Positions 1 to 8,856 of a stretch of DNA of 32,599 nucleotides are shown piece after piece. Positions within the stretch are counted from its first letter, which is position 1. Every line of letters starts with the position of its first letter. The stretch spans positions 1 to 32,599 of the forward strand of contig CAMKFB010000019.1 in the NCBI GenBank assembly GCA_946411735.1, read 5' to 3'. The position numbers and the translations under genes were made by a program. Below the pieces are notes generated by a model that saw nothing but the letters and a program-made list of their open reading frames with translations, was not told where the DNA came from and ran no database searches. This stretch comes from an uncultured Selenomonadales bacterium. GTDB lineage: Bacteria; Bacillota; Negativicutes; Selenomonadales; Selenomonadaceae.

Positions 1-588
1 CGTCACGATGTCGGCGTTCATTTTTTTTACCGTCGAACAGACTTTTTCAATGTCGTCGATCGAGAGCGCCTCGCGCATCGAATAGCCCCTCGACCGTTGG
101 ATCAACACGACCTTCGTCCGCGCCGATATTATTTTTTCAATGCCGTCGAGATCAACGCGCCCGTCGATCAGCGGCAATTCTTTATATCCAATCCCGAATT
201 CCTTCAGCGATCCACGCGACGGTTGCGAATGTCCGATGACGGTTTGCATCGTGTCATAAGGCGCGCCCGTCAATGAGATCAGCTCGTCGCCCGGGCGCAA
301 CAACCCGAACAGCACCGTCGCCAACGCATGTGTGCCGCTCACGAATTGCGTCCGCACCAGCGCCCGCTCCGCGCGGAAAATTCGAGCGTAGAGCTCATCC
401 AATTTCTCCCGCCCGAGGTCGCCGTATGCATACCCCGTCGTCGGCGCGAAATGCGCTAAACTTACCCGCGCCTCCCGCATCGCGTCAAGCACCTTTCGAG
501 TGTTGCGCTCCGATATCTCCCCGACCCGTCGAAAAGATTTTTGAACGTCGTCGAGCACCGCCGCCTTCAATCGATCAATCGACTCCAT
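1..588 (-). CDS. YnbB-like PLP-dependent enzyme (methionine gamma-lyase / 'aluminum resistance' family), C-terminus cut by window edge
   Basis: The reading frame on the minus strand is open from ATG at 588 to the first base of the window and gives 196 N-terminal residues. Motifs match the family often annotated 'methionine gamma-lyase family' or 'aluminum resistance protein': a TGYAYGD segment near residues 50-57, VSGTHA near 83-88 and QRSRGYS near 164-170. The family has the fold-type I PLP aminotransferase architecture. The Schiff-base lysine would lie further on, outside the window. The start overlaps the stop of the upstream kinase gene by one base (TGATG), so the two are probably translationally coupled. 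The true substrate of this family is not settled, and the name should not be read as proof of methionine lyase activity. Confidence 0.85.
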   Translation of the reverse strand, partial: MESIDRLKAAVLDDVQKSFRRVGEISERNTRKVLDAMREARVSLAHFAPTTGYAYGDLGREKLDELYARIFRAERALVRTQFVSGTHALATVLFGLLRPGDELISLTGAPYDTMQTVIGHSQPSRGSLKEFGIGYKELPLIDGRVDLDGIEKIISARTKVVLIQRSRGYSMREALSIDDIEKVCSTVKKMNADIVT

Positions 589-1355
589 CAATCCTCCCGA
601 TGCCCGACCAATTCGTAATCGCCGTCCGCCGTCAACTGCCACGTCTCGTCCGCCTCCACGGAGTTGTTCGTCACCAGATTGATGTTCGTCACGTCGCTCT
701 GATTGTAGAATTTCTCCGCCTCCGCCTGCGACTTGCCGCCGTGCAGCTTCCGCTCGATCAGCCGCTCCTTCAACAACGTCGGCTCCGCTTTGATGAACAC
801 CGAGTAATCCGCCAGCGCGCGGATGTTCGTCCACTTCGGATTCTTCAACAGCAGATAATTGCCCTCGAGCAAAATGATGTCGTCCTCGACGCTCATCGCA
901 TCGGGGATCACGTCGTGGATGTTTCGATCGTAAATCGGAAAATCCGCCCCCTCACCGCGCACCGCCCGCAACTTCTGTTGCATCAGATCGGTGTCGAAAG
1001 TCTCGGGCGCGCCCTTGATAAAGCGCATCGGGATCGTCGAGCCGTCGCGCATCGCAAGATGGGAGTCGAGATAATCATTCGAGAAGTGGAAGCCGTCCAT
1101 CGACACCGCGCGGATCGGATCGAGTTCGTTGCGCTCACGCGAGAGCTTCTCGAGGAACATCGACAGCGCCGTCTTGCCCGCGCACGGCGGCGCCGACAGA
1201 TAGCAGATGATTTTGCGGTCGAGGTCGGTACGCATCTGACCGAGCGTTTTCAAAAAAGGCACGAAGACGTTGTCGATGGCGGATTGCGAATAGCGCACGG
1301 GATATTTAAAGCCGCTGAGGTCGAGCTCGTCATTGATCCAAATCTTGTCAGCCAT
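588..1355 (-). CDS. P-loop nucleoside/nucleotide kinase family protein (uridine kinase / PanK-like fold)
   Basis: A 255-residue soluble protein. It has a Walker A loop (APPCAGKT, residues 55-62), the MDGFH motif at 86-90 seen in the uridine kinase/phosphoribulokinase/pantothenate kinase superfamily, DRNIHD at 143-148 and a hydrophobic strand EGNYLLL at 164-170. The frame can be extended to 1415, but that start lies inside the -35 box of the predicted promoter, so ATG 1355 (MADKIW) is preferred. It overlaps the YnbB-like gene by one base. The fold is clear, but the phosphate acceptor (nucleoside, sugar or pantothenate) cannot be told from sequence. Confidence 0.8.
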   Translation of the reverse strand: MADKIWINDELDLSGFKYPVRYSQSAIDNVFVPFLKTLGQMRTDLDRKIICYLSAPPCAGKTALSMFLEKLSRERNELDPIRAVSMDGFHFSNDYLDSHLAMRDGSTIPMRFIKGAPETFDTDLMQQKLRAVRGEGADFPIYDRNIHDVIPDAMSVEDDIILLEGNYLLLKNPKWTNIRALADYSVFIKAEPTLLKERLIERKLHGGKSQAEAEKFYNQSDVTNINLVTNNSVEADETWQLTADGDYELVGHRED

Positions 1356-1386
1356 TTGATCACATCGCTTTCGAGTTTTGCCGTCG

Positions 1387-1415
1387 ATTATAGAACAGTT
1401 CAATCGACAAGTCAA
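1387..1415 (-). promoter_or_regulatory. Sigma-A type promoter for the kinase-ynbB pair
   Basis: On the minus strand, TTGACT (1410-1415) is followed by a 17-base spacer and a perfect TATAAT (1387-1392). Its -35 box directly abuts the -35 box of the oppositely directed gatC promoter. Confidence 0.75.
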
Positions 1416-1432
1416 ACGGCGCGTGATATAAT
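1404..1432 (+). promoter_or_regulatory. Sigma-A type promoter for gatCA
   Basis: TCGACA (1404-1409), 17-base spacer, TATAAT (1427-1432), about 20 bases before the gatC start. The RNA leader would be very short, just holding the ribosome site GAGGTGATT. Confidence 0.75.
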
Positions 1433-1452
1433 CGGCGGCGAGGTGATTAGCA

Positions 1453-1746
1453 TTGAAAGTGACTCAAAAAGATTTGGATACGGTGGCGAGCCTGTCGCGG
1501 CTGCGAATCGACGGATCGGAGCGGTCGGGCGTGCTCGAGCAGCTGGACAAATTTCTGACGTACGTCGAGAATCTCGAGCAGCTCGACACGTCGAAAGTGG
1601 AGCCGACGACCTACGCGCTGCCGATGAAAAACGTTTTTCGCGCGGACGTGGTCAAGCCGTCGCTCGAGCGGGAGTTGGCGCTGTCGAACGCGCCGCTCAA
1701 AGAGGACGGATATTTTAAAGTGCCGCGCGTATTGGAGGAGATGTAA
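1453..1746 (+). CDS. gatC: Asp-tRNA(Asn)/Glu-tRNA(Gln) amidotransferase subunit C
   Basis: A 97-residue protein of normal GatC length with the family pattern V-T-x-x-D-L-D-x-V-A-x-L-S-R-L at the N-terminus and a conserved C-terminal stretch ending near VPRVLEE. GatC wraps around GatA and stabilises the GatCAB complex, which converts misacylated Glu-tRNA(Gln) or Asp-tRNA(Asn) to the amide form. Translation starts at TTG 1453, preceded by GAGGTGATT at 1440-1448; no better start exists in frame. The stop is followed immediately by the gatA start. Confidence 0.95.
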   Translation: MKVTQKDLDTVASLSRLRIDGSERSGVLEQLDKFLTYVENLEQLDTSKVEPTTYALPMKNVFRADVVKPSLERELALSNAPLKEDGYFKVPRVLEEM

Positions 1747-3180
1747 TTGGAATTGAATAAAATGACGGCGCATGAGCTTCACGCGCTGCTGGTCGACAAA
1801 AAAATTTCGGCGGTCGAATTGACTCAAGCCGTGCTCGATCGGATCGATCGGACGGAGGAATCGATCGGCGCTTACCTCCACATCACTCGCGATCAAGCGC
1901 TCGAGTCCGCGCGGAGCATCGACAAAAAAATCGCCGCCGGCGAATCGCTCGGAGTGCTCGGCGGAATCCCTTGCGCGATCAAGGATAACATCTGCACCAA
2001 GGGCATCACGACCACTTGCGCCTCGAAAATTCTTGAGAACTTCGTGCCGCCGTATGATGCGACGGTTATTACGAAACTCCGCGCGGAGCAGCCGATCATC
2101 GTCGGCAAAGCGAATATGGACGAGTTTGCAATGGGCGGTTCGACCGAGAACTCGGGTTTCCACGTCACGCGCAACCCGCGCGATCTCGCTCGAGTGCCGG
2201 GCGGTTCGAGCGGCGGCAGTGCGGCGGCGGTCGCCTCCGACGAAGCGATCTTTGCGCTCGGCTCCGACACCGGCGGCTCGATCCGTCAACCCGCGTCGTT
2301 TTGCGGCGTCGTCGGGATGAAGCCGACTTACGGTCGAGTTTCGCGCTACGGGCTTGTCGCCTACGCCTCGTCGCTCGATCAGATCGGTCCGATCACCAAG
2401 GATGTCACCGATTGCGCCCACGTCCTCAACGCCATCGCGGGGCATGACGAGATGGATTCGACCTCGACCGCTGCGCCCGTTCCCGAGTACACTCGCGCGC
2501 TGGTCAGCGATGTCAAGGGCTTGACGATCGGGCTGCCGAAGGAATATTTTGCGGCAGGCATGGACTCGGAGGTTGAGCAATCGATCCGCGCGGCGGCGAA
2601 GGAGTATGAAAAGCTCGGCGCCACATTGAAGGAGATCAGTCTGCCGCACACCGATTACGCGATCTCGGCGTATTATCTGATTGCGCCGGCGGAGGCTGCC
2701 ACCAATCTCGAGCGCTATGACGGAGTGAGCTACGGCGTTCGGATCGACGGCGTTGATGTGGTCGACATGATGAAGAACACGCGAACGGCGCTGTTCGGCG
2801 AGGAAGTCAAGCGGCGGATAATGATCGGCAACTACGCGCTGTCGGCGGGGTATTACGACGCGTATTATCTCAAGGCGCTGAAGGTGCGGACGCTGATCCA
2901 AAATGATTTCGTCGAGGCGTTCAAGACGGTCGATGTAATTTTGGCGCCGACGGCTCCGACGCCCGCGTTCAAAATCGGCGAGATGATCGAAGACCCGCTC
3001 AAAATGTATCTGCAAGACATCTGCACGGTGCCGCTCAACCTTGCGGGCTTGCCGGGCATCTCAATCCCTTGCGGCGAAACCTCGACGGGGCTGCCGATCG
3101 GCTTCCAATTGATCGGTCGGGCGCTCGACGAAGAAACTTTGATCAGAGCGGCGTTCACATTCGAGCACGAAAGGAGCTGA
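1747..3180 (+). CDS. gatA: Asp-tRNA(Asn)/Glu-tRNA(Gln) amidotransferase subunit A
   Basis: A 477-residue amidase-signature enzyme that frees ammonia from glutamine for tRNA-dependent amidation. The Ser-cisSer-Lys catalytic triad is visible as K79 (in AIKDN), S154 (in GGSSGGSA) and S178 (in SDTGGSIR), the numbering seen in well-studied GatA proteins. TTG 1747 follows the gatC stop without a gap, and GGAGGAG just upstream lies inside the end of gatC. The C-terminus (ending HERS) is roughly ten residues shorter than usual, and its last codons double as the Shine-Dalgarno of the next gene. gatB, which commonly follows, is not here. Confidence 0.95.
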   Translation: MELNKMTAHELHALLVDKKISAVELTQAVLDRIDRTEESIGAYLHITRDQALESARSIDKKIAAGESLGVLGGIPCAIKDNICTKGITTTCASKILENFVPPYDATVITKLRAEQPIIVGKANMDEFAMGGSTENSGFHVTRNPRDLARVPGGSSGGSAAAVASDEAIFALGSDTGGSIRQPASFCGVVGMKPTYGRVSRYGLVAYASSLDQIGPITKDVTDCAHVLNAIAGHDEMDSTSTAAPVPEYTRALVSDVKGLTIGLPKEYFAAGMDSEVEQSIRAAAKEYEKLGATLKEISLPHTDYAISAYYLIAPAEAATNLERYDGVSYGVRIDGVDVVDMMKNTRTALFGEEVKRRIMIGNYALSAGYYDAYYLKALKVRTLIQNDFVEAFKTVDVILAPTAPTPAFKIGEMIEDPLKMYLQDICTVPLNLAGLPGISIPCGETSTGLPIGFQLIGRALDEETLIRAAFTFEHERS

Positions 3181-3185
3181 GCACG

Positions 3186-3779
3186 ATGTCGGGCATTGCC
3201 CTCGCCCTCGAGAATCATCCCGACGCCGATCAAAACGATTGGTTTGAAATCATCGAAGGAGTGAAGACCATGGCGGCGTCCGCTCGATTCAATCACAATA
3301 TGATTGGCACAAACATTCTTTTTGCCTTCCTTCAGTACTCCGTCAAACACAAGATGGGCACCGTCTACGATGTCGATGTCTATTTGCCCGACGGCAATCT
3401 GTTTCGTCCCGATATTTATATCATCAGCGATCCTGCGCTCTTCGGTGAGGACGGCAAGATTCACGGCGTGCCCGAGCTCGTCGTCGAGGTTTTGTCGCGC
3501 TCGACCATGAAAAACGATCTCGGCATCAAAAAGAATATCTATGCGCGCAACGGCGTCAAGGAATATTGGATCGTCTATCCGCGCGATAAGACCGTCAGCG
3601 TCTACAAATTGAGCGGCGCCGCCTACGTGCTCGACGAGATTTACGTTTCTTACACTCAATCGGAGCTCGAGACGTTGAGCGATGCCGAGCGCGCCGAAGT
3701 CAAAACCAAAATTCCCGTCGGCATATTCCCCGAGGCGCTCGTCGATGTCGATCGCATCTTCCGATCGCCCTTCGATTAA
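3186..3779 (+). CDS. Uma2-like (DUF820) putative PD-(D/E)XK nuclease family protein
   Basis: A 197-residue protein with the Uma2/DUF820 core: RPDIYII around residues 78-84 supplies the Asp, and PELVVEVLS around 98-106 supplies the Glu of a restriction-endonuclease-like fold. It is followed by KNDLGIKKNIYARNGVKEYW, typical of the family. Start ATG 3186 has AAAGGAG about ten bases upstream, inside the end of gatA. The frame extends further upstream, but that overlaps gatA and has no ribosome site. The family is very abundant in cyanobacteria and scattered in Firmicutes, and its biological role is unknown. Its position between gatA and pyrH suggests a later insertion. Confidence 0.8.
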   Translation: MSGIALALENHPDADQNDWFEIIEGVKTMAASARFNHNMIGTNILFAFLQYSVKHKMGTVYDVDVYLPDGNLFRPDIYIISDPALFGEDGKIHGVPELVVEVLSRSTMKNDLGIKKNIYARNGVKEYWIVYPRDKTVSVYKLSGAAYVLDEIYVSYTQSELETLSDAERAEVKTKIPVGIFPEALVDVDRIFRSPFD

Positions 3780-3784
3780 TTTGA

Positions 3785-4576
<792 letters not shown>

Positions 4577-4597
4577 ATTTTTGGGGAGGCATTTTCG

Positions 4598-5155
4598 ATG
4601 ACGAAAGACATTTTGGACGCCCAAGAAGACAAGATGAAGAAAACTCTCGAGGGGCTCAAAAAGGATTACGGCACTCTCCGCGCGGGACGTGCGGCGCCTT
4701 CGCTGCTCGATAAGGTGATGGTCGACTACTACGGCACGCCGACGCCCGTCAATCAGTTGGCGAATGTGACCGTCCCCGAGCCGCGCATGATCATGATCAA
4801 GCCGTGGGACAAAAAATCGCTTAAGGACATCGAAAAGGCAATCATGAAATCGGATTTGGGGCTGATGCCAAACTCCGACGGCTCGATCATTCGGCTGGCG
4901 ATCCCGCAATTGACGCAGGAGCGGCGCAAGGAACTGGTGAAGGTGGTCAGCAAAAAGGCGGAGGAAGCGAAAGTCGCAATGCGCAACATCCGTCGAGACG
5001 GCAACGAGGCGATCAAAAAGCTCGAGAAGAACAAGCAAATCACCGAGGACGATCGCAAGGAAGCGCAAGAGGACATACAGAAGTTGCTCGACAAGTACAT
5101 CAAACTGGTCGACAGCACGAAGGCGTCCAAAGAAAAAGAAGTGATGGAGGTCTAA
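4598..5155 (+). CDS. frr: Ribosome recycling factor
   Basis: A 185-residue protein of exact family length. The conserved [29 protein letters not shown] stretch is present (named by its ends: LRAGRA near residue 28 and TPVNQLA near 50), as is the C-terminal helix rich in KK/EE with [16 protein letters not shown] splits post-termination ribosomes together with EF-G. ATG 4598 has GGGGAGG at 4583-4589. The uppS start follows the stop with no gap, which is typical of the pyrH-frr-uppS-cdsA operon. Confidence 0.97.
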   Translation: MTKDILDAQEDKMKKTLEGLKKDYGTLRAGRAAPSLLDKVMVDYYGTPTPVNQLANVTVPEPRMIMIKPWDKKSLKDIEKAIMKSDLGLMPNSDGSIIRLAIPQLTQERRKELVKVVSKKAEEAKVAMRNIRRDGNEAIKKLEKNKQITEDDRKEAQEDIQKLLDKYIKLVDSTKASKEKEVMEV

Positions 5156-5887
5156 GTGAATTATCCCGAACTCGATCGCGAACGACTGCCGCGACACGTC
5201 GCAATCATAATGGACGGCAACGGACGCTGGGCGAATGCGCTCGGCTTGTTGCGGAGCGCGGGGCATACCGCCGGCGTCAAGACGCTCAAAAAAATTCTGC
5301 AGACCGCCGTCAATCTCGAGCTCGAGGCGCTGACCGTCTACGCTTTTTCGACGGAGAATTGGAAGCGCCCGCTGGCCGAAGTTGATTTTTTGATGCACCT
5401 GTTCTCCGATTATCTCGAGAAGGAGAAGCTCGAGATGCACGCCAACAATGTGCGCATCAAATTTCTCGGTCGGACGGAGGAATTTTCGCCGCTGATTCAA
5501 TCGCAAATTCGAGACGCCGAACATCTTATGCGCAACAACACCGGCGTCCGATTTGACATTGCGGCGAATTACGGCGCTCAAGACGAGATCGTACGCGCCG
5601 CGCGGAGGATTGCGGCGGATGTGCTCGACGGTCGCCTTGCGCTCGACGGCATCAACGAAAAAGTTTTCGAAGCGGCGCTCGATACTTGCGACAGTCCGCC
5701 CGTCGACCTTGTGATCCGAACCGGCGGCGATATGAGAGTGAGCAATTTTTTGTTGTGGCAGTCGGCGTACGCGGAGTTTTGGTTTACGCAGACCAATTGG
5801 CCCGAGTTCACGCCCGAAGAATTTGTTGAGGCGCTGGTCGATTTCGGCAAGCGCGAACGTCGTTTCGGCGCAATCAAGAGCTCTTAG
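5156..5887 (+). CDS. uppS: Isoprenyl transferase (undecaprenyl diphosphate synthase)
   Basis: A 243-residue cis-prenyltransferase that extends farnesyl diphosphate with IPP to the C55 lipid carrier for peptidoglycan and O-antigen. The signature HVAIIMDGNGRWA carries the catalytic Asp (D20). FSTENWKRP at 65-72 and RTGGDMRVSN at 188-197 complete the active site; in the latter the usual Glu of the G-G-E motif is Asp, a conservative change. The start is GTG 5156, directly after the frr stop, with GGAGG at 5146-5150 inside frr. Confidence 0.95.
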   Translation: MNYPELDRERLPRHVAIIMDGNGRWANALGLLRSAGHTAGVKTLKKILQTAVNLELEALTVYAFSTENWKRPLAEVDFLMHLFSDYLEKEKLEMHANNVRIKFLGRTEEFSPLIQSQIRDAEHLMRNNTGVRFDIAANYGAQDEIVRAARRIAADVLDGRLALDGINEKVFEAALDTCDSPPVDLVIRTGGDMRVSNFLLWQSAYAEFWFTQTNWPEFTPEEFVEALVDFGKRERRFGAIKSS

Positions 5888-5911
5888 CGCAAAAAATATT
5901 ACGAAAGGAGC

Positions 5912-5945
5912 GCGGCTCAACCCGATCGCAGCGATCGCAAGCCGC
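5912..5945 (+). promoter_or_regulatory. Hairpin between the Shine-Dalgarno and the start codon of cdsA
   Basis: A strong AAAGGAG (5904-5910) lies 45 bases before the only plausible cdsA start (TTG 5956). Between them GCGGCT (5912-5917) pairs with AGCCGC (5940-5945), and inside it CGATCG (5923-5928) pairs with CGATCG (5932-5937) around a CAG loop. If folded, the stem brings the ribosome site to about 11 unpaired bases from TTG. Pairing is seen directly; the role is inferred. Confidence 0.5.
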
Positions 5946-5955
5946 ACAAACGGAT

Positions 5956-6861
5956 TTGATAATACGAACAATCAGCGGAATCATCGGCATCGTAATCGCC
6001 GCCTTCATCATTCAGCTCGGCTCGCTGCCGTTTGCGGTCGCGACGATCATTCTGTCGCTGCTCGGCTGGTACGAGTTCTCCGACATCCTCGGCAAAAAGG
6101 GGCTCGACACTACACTGATACTCGGCGGAGTCGTCCTCATTTTGATGGAATGTTGCGCGTGGCTGGGCAATCTCGAGGAACTGTTGGCAGTGATGACAAT
6201 CGGCATGCTGATGATATTCCTGTTGACGGTGATTCTCTACGGAACGGTGCGTCCGGTCGACGCGAGCGTCTCAATCGGCGGCATTCTCTACATTGGACTG
6301 CCGTTTTCGCATTTGATGATGTTGAGATTTTTCGACGATGAAAAATTGGCGCCGCCGGCGGACGCAATGAGCAAACTGTTCTCATTTCATGTACCGGTGG
6401 TCAATCTCGATATCGGAGGCGCGTTCGACGCGCTGTTGAGTCTGCAGTTCGACGTCGGCACGGCGCTGATATGGCTGCTGTTCATCGCGACGTGGGCGAG
6501 CGACACGTTTGCGTTCTTCGTCGGGACGGCGTTCGGATCGCACAAACTTGCCTCGACGATCAGCCCGAAGAAAACCGTCGAAGGATTTTTGGGCTCAATG
6601 GTCGGCACGACCGCCGTGACGGGCGTGGTGGGGCATTTCCTGTTCTCGTTCCCGATGCAGGAGATGTTTTTATTGGGCTTGCTGCTGTCGATTGTGGCGA
6701 TGCTCGGCGACTTGGTCGAGTCGGCGCTCAAGCGCTACGGAGGCGTGAAGGACTCGGGCTTTTTCCTGCCGGGGCATGGCGGCGTACTCGATCGCTTCGA
6801 CAGCATACTTTTCACGGCGCCGTTCTTCTATTATTATGTAGTCGTGATGGGGATCGTGTGA
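5956..6861 (+). CDS. cdsA: Phosphatidate cytidylyltransferase (CDP-diglyceride synthase)
   Basis: An integral membrane enzyme that makes CDP-diacylglycerol from phosphatidate and CTP. The full family signature is visible at residues 256-282: SALKRYGGVKDSG then PGHGGVLDRFD. There are about eight hydrophobic segments. At 301 residues it is longer than the usual ~270. The extra length sits around residues 127-165, a loop with a charged start (DDEKLAPP) between membrane segments. TTG 5956 gives the expected N-terminus MIIRTISGIIG, but it lacks an adjacent ribosome site (see the hairpin entry). The stop overlaps the next start (TGATG). Confidence 0.92.
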   Translation: MIIRTISGIIGIVIAAFIIQLGSLPFAVATIILSLLGWYEFSDILGKKGLDTTLILGGVVLILMECCAWLGNLEELLAVMTIGMLMIFLLTVILYGTVRPVDASVSIGGILYIGLPFSHLMMLRFFDDEKLAPPADAMSKLFSFHVPVVNLDIGGAFDALLSLQFDVGTALIWLLFIATWASDTFAFFVGTAFGSHKLASTISPKKTVEGFLGSMVGTTAVTGVVGHFLFSFPMQEMFLLGLLLSIVAMLGDLVESALKRYGGVKDSGFFLPGHGGVLDRFDSILFTAPFFYYYVVVMGIV

Positions 6862-7322
6862 TGAGGACGATGATGATTGCGGCGCTGCTGATATTGGCGG
6901 CGACGCTCGAGTGCGGCGCGGCGCCGAAAGTGCTCGACGTGGATCGGGCGGCGCTCGGAGGAATTGCGATCGGCAGCGAAGTCGATTACGTTCGGAGCAT
7001 TTACGGTGAGCCGGACAAAATTCTTGCCGGGCTCGACGGGCGTTCGGTCGAGTGGTACTACGGCGATACGTTTCAGATTCGCTTTGTTGAAGGGCGTGCG
7101 GTGTTTGTGTGCTCGAGCGGGAATAACGGGCTCAACACGCCGGACAATGTCGGAGTCGGGATGAAGAGTCGGCTGGTCAAGAAAGTTTTCGGACGCCCTC
7201 ATGAGAAATTGAAATTTGAGCAGCGGCAAGTTTATGTGTATGAGGGCGCGGGGGCGTGGCAGATGATTTTTGTGATTAACGACGATTGGATCACCGAGAT
7301 CAGATTGACTGCCAACGAATAA
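6861..7322 (+). CDS. Small secreted protein with two tandem SmpA/BLIP-like repeats
   Basis: A 153-residue protein with a signal peptide (hydrophobic residues 4-18, small residues to about 21). The mature part holds two copies of the pattern G-x-x-x-G-x-x-x-x-x-V-x-x-x-x-G-x-P: GIAIGSEVDYVRSIYGEP and, about 55 residues later, NVGVGMKSRLVKKVFGRP. Each is followed by beta strands (VEWYYG..., VYVYEG...). This resembles the SmpA/OmlA or beta-lactamase-inhibitor-like fold, a family tie suggested by pattern only. It overlaps the cdsA stop by one base and so is probably co-translated with a lipid-synthesis gene. A role at the cell envelope is likely but unproven. Confidence 0.75.
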   Translation: MRTMMIAALLILAATLECGAAPKVLDVDRAALGGIAIGSEVDYVRSIYGEPDKILAGLDGRSVEWYYGDTFQIRFVEGRAVFVCSSGNNGLNTPDNVGVGMKSRLVKKVFGRPHEKLKFEQRQVYVYEGAGAWQMIFVINDDWITEIRLTANE

Positions 7323-7361
7323 TTTTCTCCCGTCCGTTGTTCCAAAGGCCAGTGTTTTTTT

Positions 7362-7535
7362 GGGGCGCCGCCGTCGCGCCCGCCCATGGTGTTCGGCGCC
7401 CGACTGAGATCGCGGTTCCCACACTCGCGACGTCGGCGCCTTTATTTTTTAGTGAGAGGGCGCTGTCGACACGGGGTGGGAACATCTTCCACTGTTGGGC
7501 GCCGTCCTATGTGGGTGGGCGTGTCGACGGCGCCA
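7362..7535 (+). repeat. Long imperfect palindrome (possible structured RNA) before dxr
   Basis: The 252-base gap between the small secreted protein gene and dxr holds no convincing gene. Positions 7364-7401 and 7497-7534 are inverted copies (28 of 38 identical, plus 4 positions that become G-U pairs in the + strand RNA). Nested inside are GTTCCCAC (7415-7422) with GTGGGAAC (7476-7483), 13 bases from the arms on both sides, and GCGCC (7436-7440) with GGCGC (7459-7463). The tip is an AT-rich loop. Each arm is also palindromic by itself (GGGCGCCG with CGGCGCCC at 7363-7370/7394-7401; GGCGCCGTC with GACGGCGCC at 7498-7506/7526-7534). Two alternative folds are therefore possible. Confidence 0.7.
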
Positions 7536-7574
7536 CATGATCATCGGACAGGATCAAAAAATTTGGGGGTAACA

Positions 7575-8735
7575 TTGAAAAATATAGCGATATTGGGCTC
7601 GACGGGCTCAATCGGCACGCAGGCACTTGACGTCGTCTGCGCGCATCCCGAGCTGTTGAGCGTTGAAGTCTTGGCGGCGCACTCGAATGATCAATTGCTC
7701 GAAAAGCAGATCGACGAGTTCAATCCTCCGATCGCCGTCCTTTCGGACATTGCAGCTTACGAGCGATTAAGAGCACGTCGTACGTTTCGATCGACAAAAC
7801 TGTTCGGAGGGCGGCGCGCGCTGATCGATGCCGGCACATTTGATGGCGTTGATATCGTGCTGACTTCGATGAGCGGTTTCGCGGGGCTTGAGCCGACAAT
7901 CGCCGCCATCAACGCTCACAAGGACATCGCGCTTGCCAACAAAGAGACGCTCGTCGCCGCCGGTGAGATCGTGATGCGCCGCGCGGAGGAATGCGGCGTC
8001 AAAATTTTGCCCGTCGACTCCGAACACGGCGCCTTCTTCCAATGTCTCAACGGCGAAGATCGCCGCTCGATCAAAAAATTATTGTTGACTGCATCGGGCG
8101 GTCCGTTCCGCGGGCGCGCTCAATCGGAGCTCGAAAATGTCACGGTCGATCAAGTGCTGGCACATCCGACGTGGAACATGGGGCGCAAGATCACCGTCGA
8201 CTCCGCCACGCTCGTCAACAAGGGGCTCGAGGTGATCGAGGCAAAATTTTTATATGGCGTCGACTACGATCAAATTCAAGTGGTCGTGCACCCGCAGAGC
8301 ATTGTGCATTCGATGGTCGAGTTCGCGGACGGCTCGGTGATCGCGCAATTGGCATCAACGGACATGCGCCTGCCGATTCAGTACGCGCTGACTTATCCCG
8401 CGCGGATCGATTCGCCGGTGGAGCGATTGGATTTTTGGTCGATGAAGGCGCTCACATTCGAGGCGCCCGATCCCGACACGTTCAGAGGATTGAGGATCGC
8501 TTACGAAGTCGGTCGGCGCGGCGGGAGCGCTCCGTGCGTGTTCAACGCGGCGAACGAGATTGCGGTCGGCGCCTTCCTCGACGGTCGGATCAAATTCTTG
8601 GACATCTATCGAGTGATTGAAGGCGTGCTCGATCGGCATGCGATCGTCGACAGCCCGACTCTCGAACAGTTGATCGACGAAAACCGCTCCGCGCGGAGCG
8701 AAGCCGATAAGATTATCTCCGCGCTCGAGCACTGA
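7575..8735 (+). CDS. dxr: 1-deoxy-D-xylulose 5-phosphate reductoisomerase
   Basis: A 386-residue enzyme of the MEP isoprenoid pathway, converting DXP to MEP with NADPH. Visible motifs are the dinucleotide loop GSTGSIG at 8-14, NKETLVAAGE, the metal/substrate segment PVDSEHGAFFQCL, TASGGPFRG, and PTWNMGRKITVDSATLVNKG with the following EAKFL. TTG 7575 is preceded by TTGGGGGTAA; earlier in-frame starts would translate the palindrome. It feeds precursors to uppS a little upstream in the same direction. Confidence 0.95.
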   Translation: MKNIAILGSTGSIGTQALDVVCAHPELLSVEVLAAHSNDQLLEKQIDEFNPPIAVLSDIAAYERLRARRTFRSTKLFGGRRALIDAGTFDGVDIVLTSMSGFAGLEPTIAAINAHKDIALANKETLVAAGEIVMRRAEECGVKILPVDSEHGAFFQCLNGEDRRSIKKLLLTASGGPFRGRAQSELENVTVDQVLAHPTWNMGRKITVDSATLVNKGLEVIEAKFLYGVDYDQIQVVVHPQSIVHSMVEFADGSVIAQLASTDMRLPIQYALTYPARIDSPVERLDFWSMKALTFEAPDPDTFRGLRIAYEVGRRGGSAPCVFNAANEIAVGAFLDGRIKFLDIYRVIEGVLDRHAIVDSPTLEQLIDENRSARSEADKIISALEH

Positions 8736-8750
8736 AAAAATTTTTTTGGA

Positions 8751-8787
8751 CGGCGTTGACCGAAAGGCGGCGCCGATTATTTTTTTG
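8751..8787 (+). terminator. Likely intrinsic terminator after dxr
   Basis: CGGCG (8751-8755) pairs with CGCCG (8771-8775) around a loop that contains CC-GAAA-GG, and is followed by a T-rich run (8777-8786). It separates dxr from the lectin gene, which has its own promoter starting immediately after. Confidence 0.5.
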
Positions 8788-8788
8788 C

Positions 8789-8818
8789 TTGTAAAGCGTT
8801 GCACGGAAATATTATAAT
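8789..8818 (+). promoter_or_regulatory. Promoter for the surface/glycan gene cassette
   Basis: TTGTAA (8789-8794), an 18-base spacer and a perfect TATAAT (8813-8818), 38 bases before the lectin gene start. The -10 box is convincing and the -35 is a 4 of 6 match. Confidence 0.6.
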
Positions 8819-8856
8819 GAGGGCGTCGATAAAATTTTTGTTTCGAGGGAATGATC

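Noticed and set aside
1447..3015. 522-codon minus-strand frame opposite gatC-gatA
   Set aside because: Same mirror-frame effect; the sense strand encodes full GatC and GatA with catalytic residues.
7386..7574. Upstream extension of the dxr frame through the palindrome
   Set aside because: The extra residues are unlike any Dxr N-terminus, and TTG 7575 has the ribosome site.
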